The position numbers and the translations under genes were made by a program. The notes beneath the pieces were generated by a model that was not told the origin of the DNA, made no database searches, and was given only the letters and a program-made list of their open reading frames with translations. Positions 27,345 to 37,734 of a stretch of DNA of 64,000 bases are shown here, in pieces. Within the stretch, counting starts at the first letter, position 1, and every line of letters starts with the position of its first letter. The DNA comes from Bradyrhizobium sp. Y36 (GTDB lineage Bacteria; Pseudomonadota; Alphaproteobacteria; Rhizobiales; Xanthobacteraceae): the NCBI RefSeq assembly GCF_002531575.1, contig NZ_NWTI01000003.1:1-64000 (forward strand), read 5' to 3'.

Positions 27345-27908
27345 TCAGCTCCGCCCCTCGAAATAGGTGCACAGCTGGCTCGTCTCCTTCGGGGCGATCG
27401 ATTTCCGAAAGAGCCGGCACTTGAAATGACGGTCCTTGCCCTCTCCGTTCTCGACCAGGAACACACATTGATTGCAAACGTCAGTATGATGACGGCGCTC
27501 GGCAACATCGAGCCCGACGAGGACGCGGCGAAGCGTATCGCGCAGCCGCGATCGATCGGAGCCTTCGAGTGCCACGATCTGGTCTCGCAGGGCGTTAATC
27601 GGATCTTGCTTGAGGAACTTCTCGCCTTCAGCCGTGAGACATAGCGTGATCGAGCGCTTGTCCTCCTGGGAGGGCTTGCGGACCACCAATCCCCTGTCCA
27701 GGAGCGCGGCGGTAATCTGAGATGCGCCGCCGCGGGTCGTCCCCAGAAAGCCGGCGAGAGCCGTCGGCGTCCTCGAAAGTCTGTTTGCGAGAGCGAGAAA
27801 GCGCAAGGCCATCCATTCTCGATCGCTCAGGCCCGACCGCGTGCCTTCGAACAGCCAACTGCCGGCCGATTGCACGAGGAGTTGTACGATTTCAGTTGCC
27901 ACGCTCAT
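27345..27908 (-). CDS. MarR-family regulator with C-terminal four-cysteine motif
   Basis: 187 aa. Winged HTH of the MarR type: TALAGFLGTTRGGASQITAALLDRGLV and RKPSQEDKRSITLCLT (wing). The C terminus carries Cys145, Cys148, Cys164 and Cys180, spaced C-x2-C-x15-C-x15-C, which MarR proteins normally lack and which could hold zinc or an iron-sulfur cluster. The ATG at 27908 starts the family domain; upstream in-frame codons are low-complexity. Confidence 0.8.
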   Translation of the reverse strand: MSVATEIVQLLVQSAGSWLFEGTRSGLSDREWMALRFLALANRLSRTPTALAGFLGTTRGGASQITAALLDRGLVVRKPSQEDKRSITLCLTAEGEKFLKQDPINALRDQIVALEGSDRSRLRDTLRRVLVGLDVAERRHHTDVCNQCVFLVENGEGKDRHFKCRLFRKSIAPKETSQLCTYFEGRS

Positions 27909-28330
27909 TGATAGATACCGACCGGAAACGGCTCTTCGACATCTCGATCGAGGATCGGATGTCGCCGCATTCGATGAAGTGCTGAATTTGGTCGGGACTG
28001 GTTGAGTCCGGTATATCGTACCGTGAAGTCCGGATGGCGCAGACATGCGCCGAAGGCCGCGACTCCAGCCCGATTGCAGGCTCCCGATAGCCCGCCCCTT
28101 CCGCGAAAGGAACACCGCAAAACTACGCATCGTGTTCACGGCAAGGTTACGAGCACCGAGCTTCGGGCGCGCAGGCGACGAATCCTATTTCGGATTATTC
28201 GACGATCGTATCCAGCCCCTGTTTTGCCCGACGCGCCAAAGTGCTCTTGCGTTCACTGGGACCGCCGAGGCGCACAAGAAAACGTCCCGGAGCCGTCGCT
28301 CCGGGACGCTGCATTTCATCGGGCATGCGC
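27909..28330. other. Intergenic region with terminator, no gene supported
   Basis: 422 bp between the MarR gene start and the end of the first DctP gene, both minus strand. It holds the terminator at 28275-28308 and an inverted pair CGGTA-N5-TACCG at 28010-28024 that might be a MarR operator. No convincing reading frame. Confidence 0.45.
28275..28308 (-). terminator. Rho-independent terminator of the first DctP gene
   Basis: 11-bp perfect stem (28283-28293 with 28298-28308), 4-nt loop, followed on the minus strand by TTTTCTTG. It lies 23 bp after the DctP stop. Confidence 0.85.
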
Positions 28331-29419
28331 TCAGCTCTGCGAGCGCCGCGCCATGAAGATGTCGTAGCCGACCTCGGCGACCTGGAACCAGGAGTAACCG
28401 TCGCCCGTGAACTTGGCGAGGGAGTCGTGCACCTTCTTGAAATTGGCGTTGGTCGTGCCGACTTCGGCGTGCAGCTCCTTGGCGGCCTTGTAGCAGGCAT
28501 CCATGATCGACGGCGAGAAGGCGTGCAGCTTGGTGCCGCCGGCGATCAGCTTCTTCAGCGCCAGCGGATTGGCGGTGTCGTAGCGCGCCATCATGTAGTT
28601 GTTGGCGTAGTGCCCGGCCTGCTCCAGCACGCTCTGGTAATACTTCGGCAGCGCGTTCCACTTGTCGAGGTTGACGAAGGCCAGCAGCATCGGCCCGCCT
28701 TCCCACCAGCCGGGATAGTAGTAGTGCGGCGCGATCTTGTAGAAGCCAAGCTTCTCGTCGTCATAGGGGCCGACCCACTCGGCGGCATCGATCGTGCCCT
28801 TCTCCAGTGCTGGATAGATGTCGCCCCCGGCGAGCTGCTGCGGCACCACGCCGAGCCTCTGCAGCACGCGGCCGGCGAAACCGCCGACGCGGAATTTCAT
28901 GCCCTTGAGATCGTCGGGCGTGTTGACCTCTTTCCTGAACCAGCCGCCCATCTGGCAGCCGGTGTTGCCCGCGAGCAGCGAGACGACGTTGTAGCTCTTG
29001 TAGAACTCGTTGAGCACGTCGCGCCCGCCACCCTGCATGTACCAGGCCTGGTTGATGCGCATGTTGGGGCCGAACGGCACGGCCGAGCCGAAGGTGAAGG
29101 TCGGATCCTTGCCGAAATAATAGTAGGAGGCGGTGTGACCGATTTCGCAGGTGCCGTTCTGCACGGCGTCGAGCACCTGAAGGCCCGGCACGATCTCGCC
29201 TGCCGCGAAGATCTGGATTTGGAATTTGTTGTCGGTCGCTTCGGCGACCATCTTGCACATCATCTCAGCGCCGCCAAACAGCGTGTCGAGCGATTTCGGC
29301 CAGCTCGTCGGCATGCGCCATTTGATTTCCGGCATCGACTGCGCGATCGCGGGAGCCGCGAGCGTGGCGGCGCCGGCCGCGCCGAGCCCCGTGACCTTGA
29401 TGAAGTCTCGTCTCTTCAT
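28331..29419 (-). CDS. TRAP transporter substrate-binding protein (DctP family), copy 1
   Basis: 362 aa. The start MKRRDFIKVTGLGAAGAATL is a twin-Arg-type signal ending at about AIAQ; GCAGGA lies before the ATG at 29419. [20 protein letters not shown] and [19 protein letters not shown] are DctP/YiaO-type landmarks, the former near the ligand-contacting Arg/Trp region. Binds an organic acid in the periplasm. It is a paralogue of the neighbouring 362-aa gene and has no permease beside it, so it probably works with the DctQM pair at 20-22 kb. Confidence 0.88.
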   Translation of the reverse strand: MKRRDFIKVTGLGAAGAATLAAPAIAQSMPEIKWRMPTSWPKSLDTLFGGAEMMCKMVAEATDNKFQIQIFAAGEIVPGLQVLDAVQNGTCEIGHTASYYYFGKDPTFTFGSAVPFGPNMRINQAWYMQGGGRDVLNEFYKSYNVVSLLAGNTGCQMGGWFRKEVNTPDDLKGMKFRVGGFAGRVLQRLGVVPQQLAGGDIYPALEKGTIDAAEWVGPYDDEKLGFYKIAPHYYYPGWWEGGPMLLAFVNLDKWNALPKYYQSVLEQAGHYANNYMMARYDTANPLALKKLIAGGTKLHAFSPSIMDACYKAAKELHAEVGTTNANFKKVHDSLAKFTGDGYSWFQVAEVGYDIFMARRSQS

Positions 29420-29523
29420 GATTTCCTGCCCTGATGTACCAGTGATTGTGAGCCTTCTTGCCGAGGCTTGGAACCAGCATGGCGCAAGCCGTGGCCCAAT
29501 GCCATCCCGATCGCACTGCGGCA

Positions 29524-29556
29524 AACAAAAAGCCCGGCCTCCAGGGAGGCCGGGCT
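29524..29556 (-). terminator. Rho-independent terminator of the second DctP gene
   Basis: 11-bp stem (29531-29541 with 29546-29556), 4-nt loop, then TTTTTGTTT on the minus strand. It separates the two DctP genes into different transcripts. Confidence 0.85.
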
Positions 29557-29586
29557 TTCCAGTCTTGCGACTTTAGGATGAGGCGA

Positions 29587-30729
<1,143 letters not shown>

Positions 30730-30893
30730 TCATGCCGGCGACGCGTTTTCTGCCGCGTCGAACCGAAGGGGCTTGACTGCCGTGGGCCTTTAACACGGAA
30801 GGCCGGTTTTCGGAACGCGACAATGGCATGACGGGGCTCTACGAAAGTCGCATGTCCCCCGAAAGAACGAGAAGGCGTGCGGCGGGCCCCTGC

Positions 30894-32036
30894 TCAGGCC
30901 CGCGCGACGACGCCCTTGAGCTGGTCCCGGACCTGCCCCGCAATGGCGCGGTAGATCGCCGCATGGGGCCCGTCCGGCTCGCTGTCGACGACGGGATTGC
31001 CGGCATCCGAGGTGGCCCGAATCGCCATGTGCAGCGGGATCTCGCCGAGGAACGGCACCTCGAGCTTCTCGGCCTCGTGCCGCGCCCCGCCATGGCCGAA
31101 AATGTCCGACCGCGTACCGCAATGCGGGCACTGGAAATAGCTCATGTTCTCGACGATGCCGAGCACGGGCACGTTGACCTTCCTGAACATCGCAAGCCCC
31201 CGCCGCGCGTCGATCAGGGACAGGTCCTGGGGGGTCGAGACGATCACGGCGCCCTTCAGCGGCACGTTCTGCGCCAGGGTGAGCTGGGCATCGCCGGTGC
31301 CCGGCGGCATGTCGACCACGAGCACGTCGAGCGTGCCCCATTCGACGTCGCGCAGCATCTGCGTCACCGCCGACATCACCATGGGACCGCGCCAGATCAT
31401 CGCGGTCTCTTCCTCGACCAGGAAGCCGATCGACATGATCGCAAGGCCGAAACGCCGGAGCGGAATCATCTTGCGCTCGTCATTCAGCTCCGGCTTGTCG
31501 TGCAGGCCGGTCAGCCGCGGCACCGAAGGGCCGTAGATGTCGGCATCGAGCAGCCCGACCTTGAGGCCGAGATCGCGCAGGCCCAGCGCCAGATTGAGCG
31601 CGGTGGTCGACTTGCCGACGCCCCCCTTGCCGGAGGCCACCGCGATCACGGCGGCAACGCCTGGGATCTCCGACTGCCGCGCCATCGGCGATTGGGCGCC
31701 GCCCTGTGGCGGCGGCTTGTGGGCGTGGACCGGCTGCACGCCCGGCGTGCCGCGGCTCGGTTGCGGAGGCGGTGGCGGCGCGGAGCCGGGCTTGCGCTCC
31801 GCCGTCAGCGCCACCATGACGGTGGTGACGCCGGGAATGGCGCGCACGGCGGCCTCGGCCTCGGCCCGGATGGATTCCCAGGCCCTGGCCTCGGCAGCAT
31901 CGACATTGATCGAGAAGAACACCTTGCCGTCGGACGCGCTGATGGCGCTCAGGACATCGGCATTGGTGAGCGCGACCCCGCGGGGCGACTTGATCCTGGC
32001 GAGGCTGTCGAGAACCTGTTGCTGCGTCACGCTCAA
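30894..32036 (-). CDS. mrp: Mrp/NBP35-family iron-sulfur cluster carrier ATPase
   Basis: 380 aa. N-terminal MIP18-like (DUF59) domain, Pro-rich linker, then a deviant Walker A GKGGVGKSTTALNLALG and the Mrp signature with CPHCGTRSDIFG (cluster-binding CxxC). It assembles or carries 4Fe-4S clusters. The TTG at 32036 is preferred because AGGAG lies 7 nt upstream; the longer frame adds a low-complexity N terminus. Confidence 0.9.
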   Translation of the reverse strand: MSVTQQQVLDSLARIKSPRGVALTNADVLSAISASDGKVFFSINVDAAEARAWESIRAEAEAAVRAIPGVTTVMVALTAERKPGSAPPPPPQPSRGTPGVQPVHAHKPPPQGGAQSPMARQSEIPGVAAVIAVASGKGGVGKSTTALNLALGLRDLGLKVGLLDADIYGPSVPRLTGLHDKPELNDERKMIPLRRFGLAIMSIGFLVEEETAMIWRGPMVMSAVTQMLRDVEWGTLDVLVVDMPPGTGDAQLTLAQNVPLKGAVIVSTPQDLSLIDARRGLAMFRKVNVPVLGIVENMSYFQCPHCGTRSDIFGHGGARHEAEKLEVPFLGEIPLHMAIRATSDAGNPVVDSEPDGPHAAIYRAIAGQVRDQLKGVVARA

Positions 32037-32165
32037 AGCGCATCTCCTGAACGGAGCCTGATCCGGCCCCGGAGGGCCGCGCCAGCGCAAAGCGCTGAGC
32101 GGCATTCCGGCGAGGTCATGCTCAAGACTTTAGGATGCCCCATTAGAGCGGAAACGCCCAAAAGG

Positions 32166-32603
32166 CTACTGCCTGCCGATATCGTCAGCCATCTCGGCGG
32201 GCGCAGCCCCCTCCTCCCTGGCGGCCTCGTAATTCAGCTCGATCATGACCCCGTTGGGATCGTGAACGAAAATCTGCCAGAGGTCGCCGCCGGGCACCTG
32301 GCGGGAGTCGAACTTCATGCCCTTGGATGCCAGCCGCTGCTTCATACCGTCGAAGCCGCGGCTGACGAACGCGACGTGATGCACGACGCCGGAATCCGGC
32401 TTTTGCGGCTCCGCCGTCGCGGAAATATCGACGAGGTGCACCACCGCCTTGCCCTCGCTGTACATCCAGGCGCCGGGAAAGGCGAAATTCGGCCGAGCGC
32501 CTTTTTCCAGGCCCAGCACATCCTCGTAGAAACGGACGGTCTCGCCCAGATTCCGGGTCCGGATGTTGAAATGATCGAGGACGCCAACGCTCACACCGCC
32601 CAT
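32166..32603 (-). CDS. VOC family (glyoxalase-like) protein
   Basis: 145 aa. A single vicinal-oxygen-chelate domain: LDHFNIRTRNLGETVRFYEDVLGL, then HHVAFVSRGFDGM and DPNGVMIELNY. The His and Glu metal positions are present. Substrate unknown. GGAG lies 7 nt before the ATG at 32603. Confidence 0.82.
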   Translation of the reverse strand: MGGVSVGVLDHFNIRTRNLGETVRFYEDVLGLEKGARPNFAFPGAWMYSEGKAVVHLVDISATAEPQKPDSGVVHHVAFVSRGFDGMKQRLASKGMKFDSRQVPGGDLWQIFVHDPNGVMIELNYEAAREEGAAPAEMADDIGRQ

Positions 32604-32802
32604 GCTCTCGCTCCCTTTTTCGAAGTCCTTGGGTCCCGCCATCCTAGCACAGGGGGCCGCCAAACGAAGCCGTTGCCCTCCGCCCTTAACGGTTTATGGT
32701 GCGCCTCCGGTCCGCCTTCGCAGCGGAACTTCGAGGACGCCGCCCGGCGCCCTCGCCCGGCTAAAACCGTAAAAACTCAAAACTACGGACAAGGTACCAC
32801 AC

Positions 32803-33675
32803 ATGGCTAAAGTCGCTTTCCTCGGTCTCGGCGTGATGGGCTTCCCCATGGCCGGACACCTCGTGAAAAAAGGGGGCCATGAGGTCACCGTCTACAACCG
32901 CACCGCGGCCAAGGCGAAGGAATGGGCGGACAAGTTCGGCGGCAAGACCGCGGCGACCCCGAAGGCGGCCGCCGAAGGTCAGGATTTCGTGATGTGCTGC
33001 GTCGGCAACGACAACGACCTGCGCGCGGTCACGATCGGCGCCGACGGCGCCTTTGCCGGCATGAAGAAGGGGGCAACCTTCGTCGACCACACCACCGCCT
33101 CCGCCGAGGTCGCCCGTGAGCTGGACGCAGCCGCCACCAAGGCGGGCTTCAAGTTCGTCGACGCGCCGGTCTCCGGCGGCCAGGCCGGCGCCGAGAACGG
33201 CGTGCTGACGGTGATGTGCGGCGGCACGCAGGATGCGTATTCCGGCGCCGAGCCGATCATCACCGGCGCCTATGCGCGCATGTGCAAGCTGCTCGGGCCC
33301 GCCGGTAGCGGCCAGCTGACGAAAATGGTCAACCAGATCTGCATCGCCGGCCTGGTGCAGGGCCTCTCCGAGGGGATCCATTTCGCCAAGAAGAGCGGCC
33401 TCGACGTCGCCGCTGTGATCGAGACCATCTCGAAAGGGGCCGCGCAGTCCTGGCAGATGGAAAATCGCTACAAGACCATGAACGACGACAAGTACGATTT
33501 CGGCTTCGCGGTCGAATGGATGCGCAAGGACCTCTCGATCGCGATCGCCGAAGCCCGCCGCAATGGCGCCAACCTGCCCGTCACCGCGCTGGTCGACCAG
33601 TTCTATTCCGAGGTCGAGAAGATGGGCGGCAAGCGCTGGGATACGTCGAGTCTGCTCGCGCGCCTGCAACGCTGA
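32803..33675 (+). CDS. Beta-hydroxyacid dehydrogenase (3-hydroxyisobutyrate dehydrogenase family)
   Basis: 290 aa. N-terminal Rossmann FLGLGVMGFPMAGHLVKKG, the substrate signature FVDAPVSGGQAGAENG, and catalytic Lys in GSGQLTKMVNQICIAG. NAD(P)-dependent oxidation of a beta-hydroxyacid, or tartronate-semialdehyde reduction. A GC-rich hairpin without T-run follows the stop. Confidence 0.88.
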   Translation: MAKVAFLGLGVMGFPMAGHLVKKGGHEVTVYNRTAAKAKEWADKFGGKTAATPKAAAEGQDFVMCCVGNDNDLRAVTIGADGAFAGMKKGATFVDHTTASAEVARELDAAATKAGFKFVDAPVSGGQAGAENGVLTVMCGGTQDAYSGAEPIITGAYARMCKLLGPAGSGQLTKMVNQICIAGLVQGLSEGIHFAKKSGLDVAAVIETISKGAAQSWQMENRYKTMNDDKYDFGFAVEWMRKDLSIAIAEARRNGANLPVTALVDQFYSEVEKMGGKRWDTSSLLARLQR

Positions 33676-33685
33676 GGAATGCATC

Positions 33686-33715
33686 GGGGGCCGCAGCCGG
33701 GCAGCTGCGGCCCCC
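33686..33715 (+). terminator. GC-rich hairpin after the dehydrogenase gene
   Basis: Perfect 12-bp stem (33686-33697 with 33704-33715), 6-nt loop, no T-tract. May be a weak or Rho-assisted terminator, or an mRNA-stabilising hairpin ahead of nhaD. Confidence 0.4.
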
Positions 33716-33771
33716 GCGAGTCTCGACCGGCCCCGTATTGAGCCGAAGAACGAATTCCGGGGGGAATTGAC

Positions 33772-35052
33772 TTGCTGAGCGTGATCGCCGCCATCTTCGT
33801 CGTTGCGTATGCTGCCATCGCGCTTGAACACCCTCTCGGCGTCAACAAGAGCGCCTCGGCCCTCCTCGGAGCGGGCCTGCTCTGGACCATCTATGCAATG
33901 TCCGTCGGCGACGCCTCGCTGGTCAATCACCAGCTCGACGAATCCGTCGCCTCGACCGCGCAGATCGTCTTCTTCCTGATCGGCGCGATGACGATCGTCG
34001 AGGTGATCGACGCCCATAACGGCTTCGAAGTCATCACCTCGATCATCCGCACCACGAAGCAGACCACGCTGATGTGGATCATCGGCTTCGTGACGTTCTT
34101 CCTGAGCTCGATCCTCGACAACCTGACGACCACCATCGTGATGATCTCGCTGATCCAGAAGCTGATCGGCAACAAGGGCGATCGCCTGCTGTTCGCCTCC
34201 ATCATCGTGATCGCTGCAAACGCCGGCGGCGCCTGGACCGTGATCGGCGACGTCACGACGACGATGCTCTGGATCGGCGGGCAAATCTCGCCGGTCAACA
34301 TCATGAAGTCGGTGTTCCTGCCGTCCCTGCTCAATCTCCTGATCCCGCTGCTCATCATCGGCTATTCGCTCAAGGGAAAAGAGATCGTCCCTCCGCTGCA
34401 GGGCCGAGAACAGGCCCTCAGGGTGGAAGTGTTCGAGCGCAATCTGATGTTCTATCTCGGCCTCGGCACCCTGGTTGCCGTTCCGGTCTTCAAGGCCGTG
34501 ACGCATCTTGCGCCGTTCATGGGCATCCTTTTCGGATTGGGCATCCTCTGGCTGGTCGGCGAGATCGTCCACCGCCACAAGGACGAGGATGTGCGCCGTC
34601 CCCTCACCCTCGTCCATGCGCTGACGCGCATCGACATGAGCTCCATCGTGTTCTTCGTCGGCATCCTCATGGCCGTGGCGTGCCTGGAGCACGCCCGCGT
34701 CCTCGAGTTGCTCGCAAAATGGCTCGACGCCACGGTCGGACGCCTCGACGTCATCGTCATCCTGCTCGGGCTCTTGAGCGCCATCATCGACAATGTGCCG
34801 CTCGTCGCCGCCACGATGGGCATGTACAATCTGGTGCAATATCCGCCGGACAGCTTCATCTGGGAGTTCATCGCCTATTGCGCGGGAACCGGCGGCTCGA
34901 TCCTGATCATCGGCTCGGCCGCGGGCGTCGCCGCCATGGGGCTCGAGAAGATCGAGTTCTTCTGGTACGCCCGCCGCATCGCGGGCCCTGCGCTCGTGGG
35001 ATATCTGGCGGGGGCGATGGTCTACATCGCGCAGTATGCCGCGCTGCACTGA
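33772..35052 (+). CDS. nhaD: NhaD-type sodium/proton antiporter
   Basis: 426 aa, about 11-13 membrane segments. FLSSILDNLTTTIVMI and IIDNVPLVAATMGMY carry the Asp-Asn pairs expected of the NhaD/ArsB-like ion-transporter fold. The start is TTG at 33772, preceded by GGGGGG. Exports sodium in exchange for protons. Confidence 0.85.
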   Translation: MLSVIAAIFVVAYAAIALEHPLGVNKSASALLGAGLLWTIYAMSVGDASLVNHQLDESVASTAQIVFFLIGAMTIVEVIDAHNGFEVITSIIRTTKQTTLMWIIGFVTFFLSSILDNLTTTIVMISLIQKLIGNKGDRLLFASIIVIAANAGGAWTVIGDVTTTMLWIGGQISPVNIMKSVFLPSLLNLLIPLLIIGYSLKGKEIVPPLQGREQALRVEVFERNLMFYLGLGTLVAVPVFKAVTHLAPFMGILFGLGILWLVGEIVHRHKDEDVRRPLTLVHALTRIDMSSIVFFVGILMAVACLEHARVLELLAKWLDATVGRLDVIVILLGLLSAIIDNVPLVAATMGMYNLVQYPPDSFIWEFIAYCAGTGGSILIIGSAAGVAAMGLEKIEFFWYARRIAGPALVGYLAGAMVYIAQYAALH

Positions 35053-35072
35053 ACGGCGCGGGCGGATCCAAA

Positions 35073-35088
35073 TTAACGCCGGGTTAAC
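35073..35088 (+). promoter_or_regulatory. CtrA-type box upstream of the histidine kinase gene
   Basis: TTAACGCCGGGTTAAC is an exact TTAA-N7-TTAAC, the CtrA consensus, 102 bp upstream of the kinase start at 35190. Suggests cell-cycle-dependent transcription of the kinase. Confidence 0.55.
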
Positions 35089-35102
35089 GTAATTCTTTAG
35101 CT

Positions 35103-35122
35103 CCTTAAGTCACCTCTTAAGG
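35103..35122. repeat. Perfect inverted repeat upstream of the histidine kinase gene
   Basis: CCTTAAG-N6-CTTAAGG followed by ATTTCTT. It could be an operator close to the kinase promoter or a weak terminator for nhaD; its two TTAA units are 8, not 7, nt apart. Confidence 0.4.
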
Positions 35123-35189
35123 ATTTCTTGCCAGAGATAGACAATGCAGAAGGCCCGCGTCCGGCGTGGGCAGGAATCGTTGTTGCTTG

Positions 35190-36785
35190 ATGAGTAACCC
35201 CGCTGAAAAGCCTGAGGTAGTGCAGCTTCCGGCCGAGCCGGTGAGCGCTCCATCGGCGAGCAGCCGAAGGGCTGCGGCGCAGCGGGTGCGCGAGGCGCGG
35301 GACAAGTTAACGTCGACCAGCGGAACCCGTCCGGCCTTCGACGCCGAGATGCTGCGCCAATATGCCCAGACCCGGCTGTCGGCTTCCTATGTCGTGATGC
35401 TGCTGGTGGTCGCAACCGGCGTGCTGTTCGGTCTGTGGATGCAGCCGATCCCCGCCGCCGCCTGGACCGCCGGCATGCTCTGCCTGCACAGTGCGATGGT
35501 CCGCAGCTGCCGGCGCTTCCTGACCGAACCGGCCTCGCCCGCGGCGATGCGCACATGGCGAACGCGCTTCGTAGTGCTCGACCTGCTCTATGGCCTGTGC
35601 TGGATGGCGATCCTGATCCATCCCGTGCTCGACATGGTCACGGAAACCCTGATGATGTTCCTGATGCTGCTGGTGATCGCAGTGTCGAGCATGCTGGCCG
35701 CGAACTTGCCGATCGCCGCCCTCGCCGCCACCGCGCCGGTCGCGGTTGCGATGGCGCTGAGCTTCGCGATGACCGGCTCGCTGGATAATTACATCCTGGC
35801 TGCGCTCGCCCTCGCCGCCGAAGGCTATTTCGTGCTGCTGGCGCATCGCCTGCATTCCTCGACCTTCGCGACGCTCGAGGCGCGGGCCGAGAAGGACGCG
35901 CTGATCGGCGAGCTCGAACAGGCCAAGGCGATCTCGGACGAAGCGCGCCACCGCGCCGAGTCCGCCAACGTCGCCAAGTCGCGCTTCCTTGCGCAGATGA
36001 GCCACGAGCTGCGTACCCCGCTGAACGCGATCCTCGGCTTCTCCGAGGTGATGAAGAGCGAGATCTTCGGCGCGCACGCGGTGCCGGTCTACAAGGAGTA
36101 CTCGGCGGACATTCATAATTCCGGCGTCCACCTGCTCAACCTCATCAACGAGATCCTCGACCTCTCGCGGATCGAGGCCGGCCGCTACGAGCTCAACGAG
36201 GAAGCCGTGTCGCTGGTCGGCATCGTCGCCGACTGCCACCATCTGATGAAGCTGCGTGCCTCGAGCCGCGGCATCACCATCCACGAAGTATTCGAGCAGG
36301 CCATGCCGCGGCTCTGGGCCGACGAGCGCGCGATCCGCCAGGTGGTGCTCAACCTGATTTCCAACTCGATCAAGTTCACCCCGCAGGGCGGCGAGATCTG
36401 GCTCAAGGCGGGATGGACCGCTTCCGGTGGACAATATCTCTCGGTGAAGGATACCGGCTCCGGAATCCCCGAGAACGAGATCCCGGTCGTGCTGGCTTCG
36501 TTCGGCCAGGGCTCCAACTCGATCAAATCGGCAGAACAGGGGGCCGGCCTCGGGCTGCCCATCGCCAAGAATCTGATCGACCTGCATGGCGGCACGTTCA
36601 CCCTGAAATCGAAGCTGCGCATCGGCACCGAGGTGATCGTCACGTTCCCGCCGGAACGTGTGATGAGCGCGCTTGCGCCGCTATCGGATGATTCCCCACC
36701 GCTCCAGCCGGAGAGTTCCGTACTGCCCGACGAGAAACGCCGGCCGCGCCACAAGCCGATCATGAGCGCCGGCACGGGCTCCTAA
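35190..36785 (+). CDS. Membrane sensor histidine kinase, PleC/DivJ/PdhS-like
   Basis: 531 aa. Multi-pass membrane N terminus (~70-225), then HisKA FLAQMSHELRTPLNAILGF (phospho-His) and the extended dimerisation helix ending EILDLSRIEAGRYEL, typical of the PleC/DivJ/PdhS group that feeds DivK-type regulators. HATPase N, G1 and G2 boxes NLISNSIKF, DTGSGIP and GAGLGLPIAKN. No cognate regulator gene adjoins it, as usual for this family. Start at 35190 chosen by family length; the ribosome site is weak. Confidence 0.85.
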   Translation: MSNPAEKPEVVQLPAEPVSAPSASSRRAAAQRVREARDKLTSTSGTRPAFDAEMLRQYAQTRLSASYVVMLLVVATGVLFGLWMQPIPAAAWTAGMLCLHSAMVRSCRRFLTEPASPAAMRTWRTRFVVLDLLYGLCWMAILIHPVLDMVTETLMMFLMLLVIAVSSMLAANLPIAALAATAPVAVAMALSFAMTGSLDNYILAALALAAEGYFVLLAHRLHSSTFATLEARAEKDALIGELEQAKAISDEARHRAESANVAKSRFLAQMSHELRTPLNAILGFSEVMKSEIFGAHAVPVYKEYSADIHNSGVHLLNLINEILDLSRIEAGRYELNEEAVSLVGIVADCHHLMKLRASSRGITIHEVFEQAMPRLWADERAIRQVVLNLISNSIKFTPQGGEIWLKAGWTASGGQYLSVKDTGSGIPENEIPVVLASFGQGSNSIKSAEQGAGLGLPIAKNLIDLHGGTFTLKSKLRIGTEVIVTFPPERVMSALAPLSDDSPPLQPESSVLPDEKRRPRHKPIMSAGTGS

Positions 36786-36829
36786 CCAGATGCTTGCAGA
36801 CATGCCCGACCATCCCTCACTATGTCCGA

Positions 36830-37033
36830 ATGAACAAAGAAACGCCGTGCGTCGCCGTCTGCATGATCGATCCCAAAACCAAGCTTTGCTTCGGCTGCGG
36901 CCGAACCCTGCCCGAGATCGCGCGCTGGCACGCCATGGAAAGCCCGGAACGGCTCGCCGTCATGGCCCTGTTGCCGGCACGCATGACGGAAGCCGGACTT
37001 GTGCCGATCGCGGCATCACCGAAACGCACCTGA
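36830..37033 (+). CDS. DUF1289 small cysteine protein
   Basis: 67 aa. CVAVCMIDPKTKLCFGCGRT, the four-Cys DUF1289 signature, followed by an Ala-rich helix. Probably metal-binding; function unknown. It follows the kinase gene by 44 bp and precedes the protease gene by 28 bp. Confidence 0.85.
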   Translation: MNKETPCVAVCMIDPKTKLCFGCGRTLPEIARWHAMESPERLAVMALLPARMTEAGLVPIAASPKRT

Positions 37034-37061
37034 CCGGCCTGCGCGCCGCCGGAGGCGCGCG

Positions 37062-37616
37062 ATGATCCGCTTCCTGCTCGTTCTCGTCATGCTCGCCGGC
37101 ACGGCAGGTGCAGTCGTCGCCTACGGCGATTCCGATCAGATCGCGCGCGCCAGCCACAAGGTCTCGCACATTTTTCGTGCGCAGACGGCGACGCCCGCAC
37201 CAGCGGTGCAGATCCCTCGCGGCCAGGGCGGCGAATTTGCGCTTAAGGCGAAGATCAACGGCGTCGCAGCGCCGATGGTGATCGATACCGGCGCGACGTC
37301 GGTGGTGCTGACCTGGGAAACCGCAAAGGCGATCGGGCTGCCGCTCGAAATGCTCGAATACGATGTCGACCTCGAAACCGCGGGCGGCCATACCAAGGCA
37401 GCCCGCCTGACGCTCGACCGCCTCTCCGTCGGCCACCTCGTCGAAAAATCGGTACCGGCCCTCGTCGTTCAGCGCGGACAGATGAAGACCAATCTGCTCG
37501 GCATGAGCTTCCTCGACCGCCTGGAGAGCTGGGGCGTGCGCGCCGACAAGCTGATGCTGACAGGCTATCCCGAGCTCCAGAGCAGCCATCGCCGCTCGCG
37601 CACGGCGATCGACTGA
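37062..37616 (+). CDS. Retropepsin-like aspartic protease, TIGR02281 clan AA family
   Basis: 184 aa. An N-terminal anchor or signal (MIRFLLVLVMLAGTAGAVVA) and a single retropepsin domain with the active-site VIDTGATSVVLT near residue 88; dimerisation would complete the site. GGAGG precedes the ATG at 37062. Exported or periplasmic; substrate unknown. Confidence 0.85.
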   Translation: MIRFLLVLVMLAGTAGAVVAYGDSDQIARASHKVSHIFRAQTATPAPAVQIPRGQGGEFALKAKINGVAAPMVIDTGATSVVLTWETAKAIGLPLEMLEYDVDLETAGGHTKAARLTLDRLSVGHLVEKSVPALVVQRGQMKTNLLGMSFLDRLESWGVRADKLMLTGYPELQSSHRRSRTAID

Positions 37617-37734
37617 TCGCAGCCGCGACGCCACGCCCCTGGCCACACCTCGCCTCGGCGTGAACTATTACTTCGACCTGTTCCGCTGAAACAGAGCGAC
37701 GAAGAGCCGGATGTCGCGGCGCTTCATGGTGCAG

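Noticed and set aside
32761..35049. A 762-codon minus frame opposite the dehydrogenase and nhaD
   Set aside because: Low-complexity Asp/His/Arg-rich shadow of strong plus-strand genes.
35103..35122. Second CtrA box in the inverted repeat
   Set aside because: The two TTAA units are 8 nt apart, not 7, so it is reported only as an inverted repeat.
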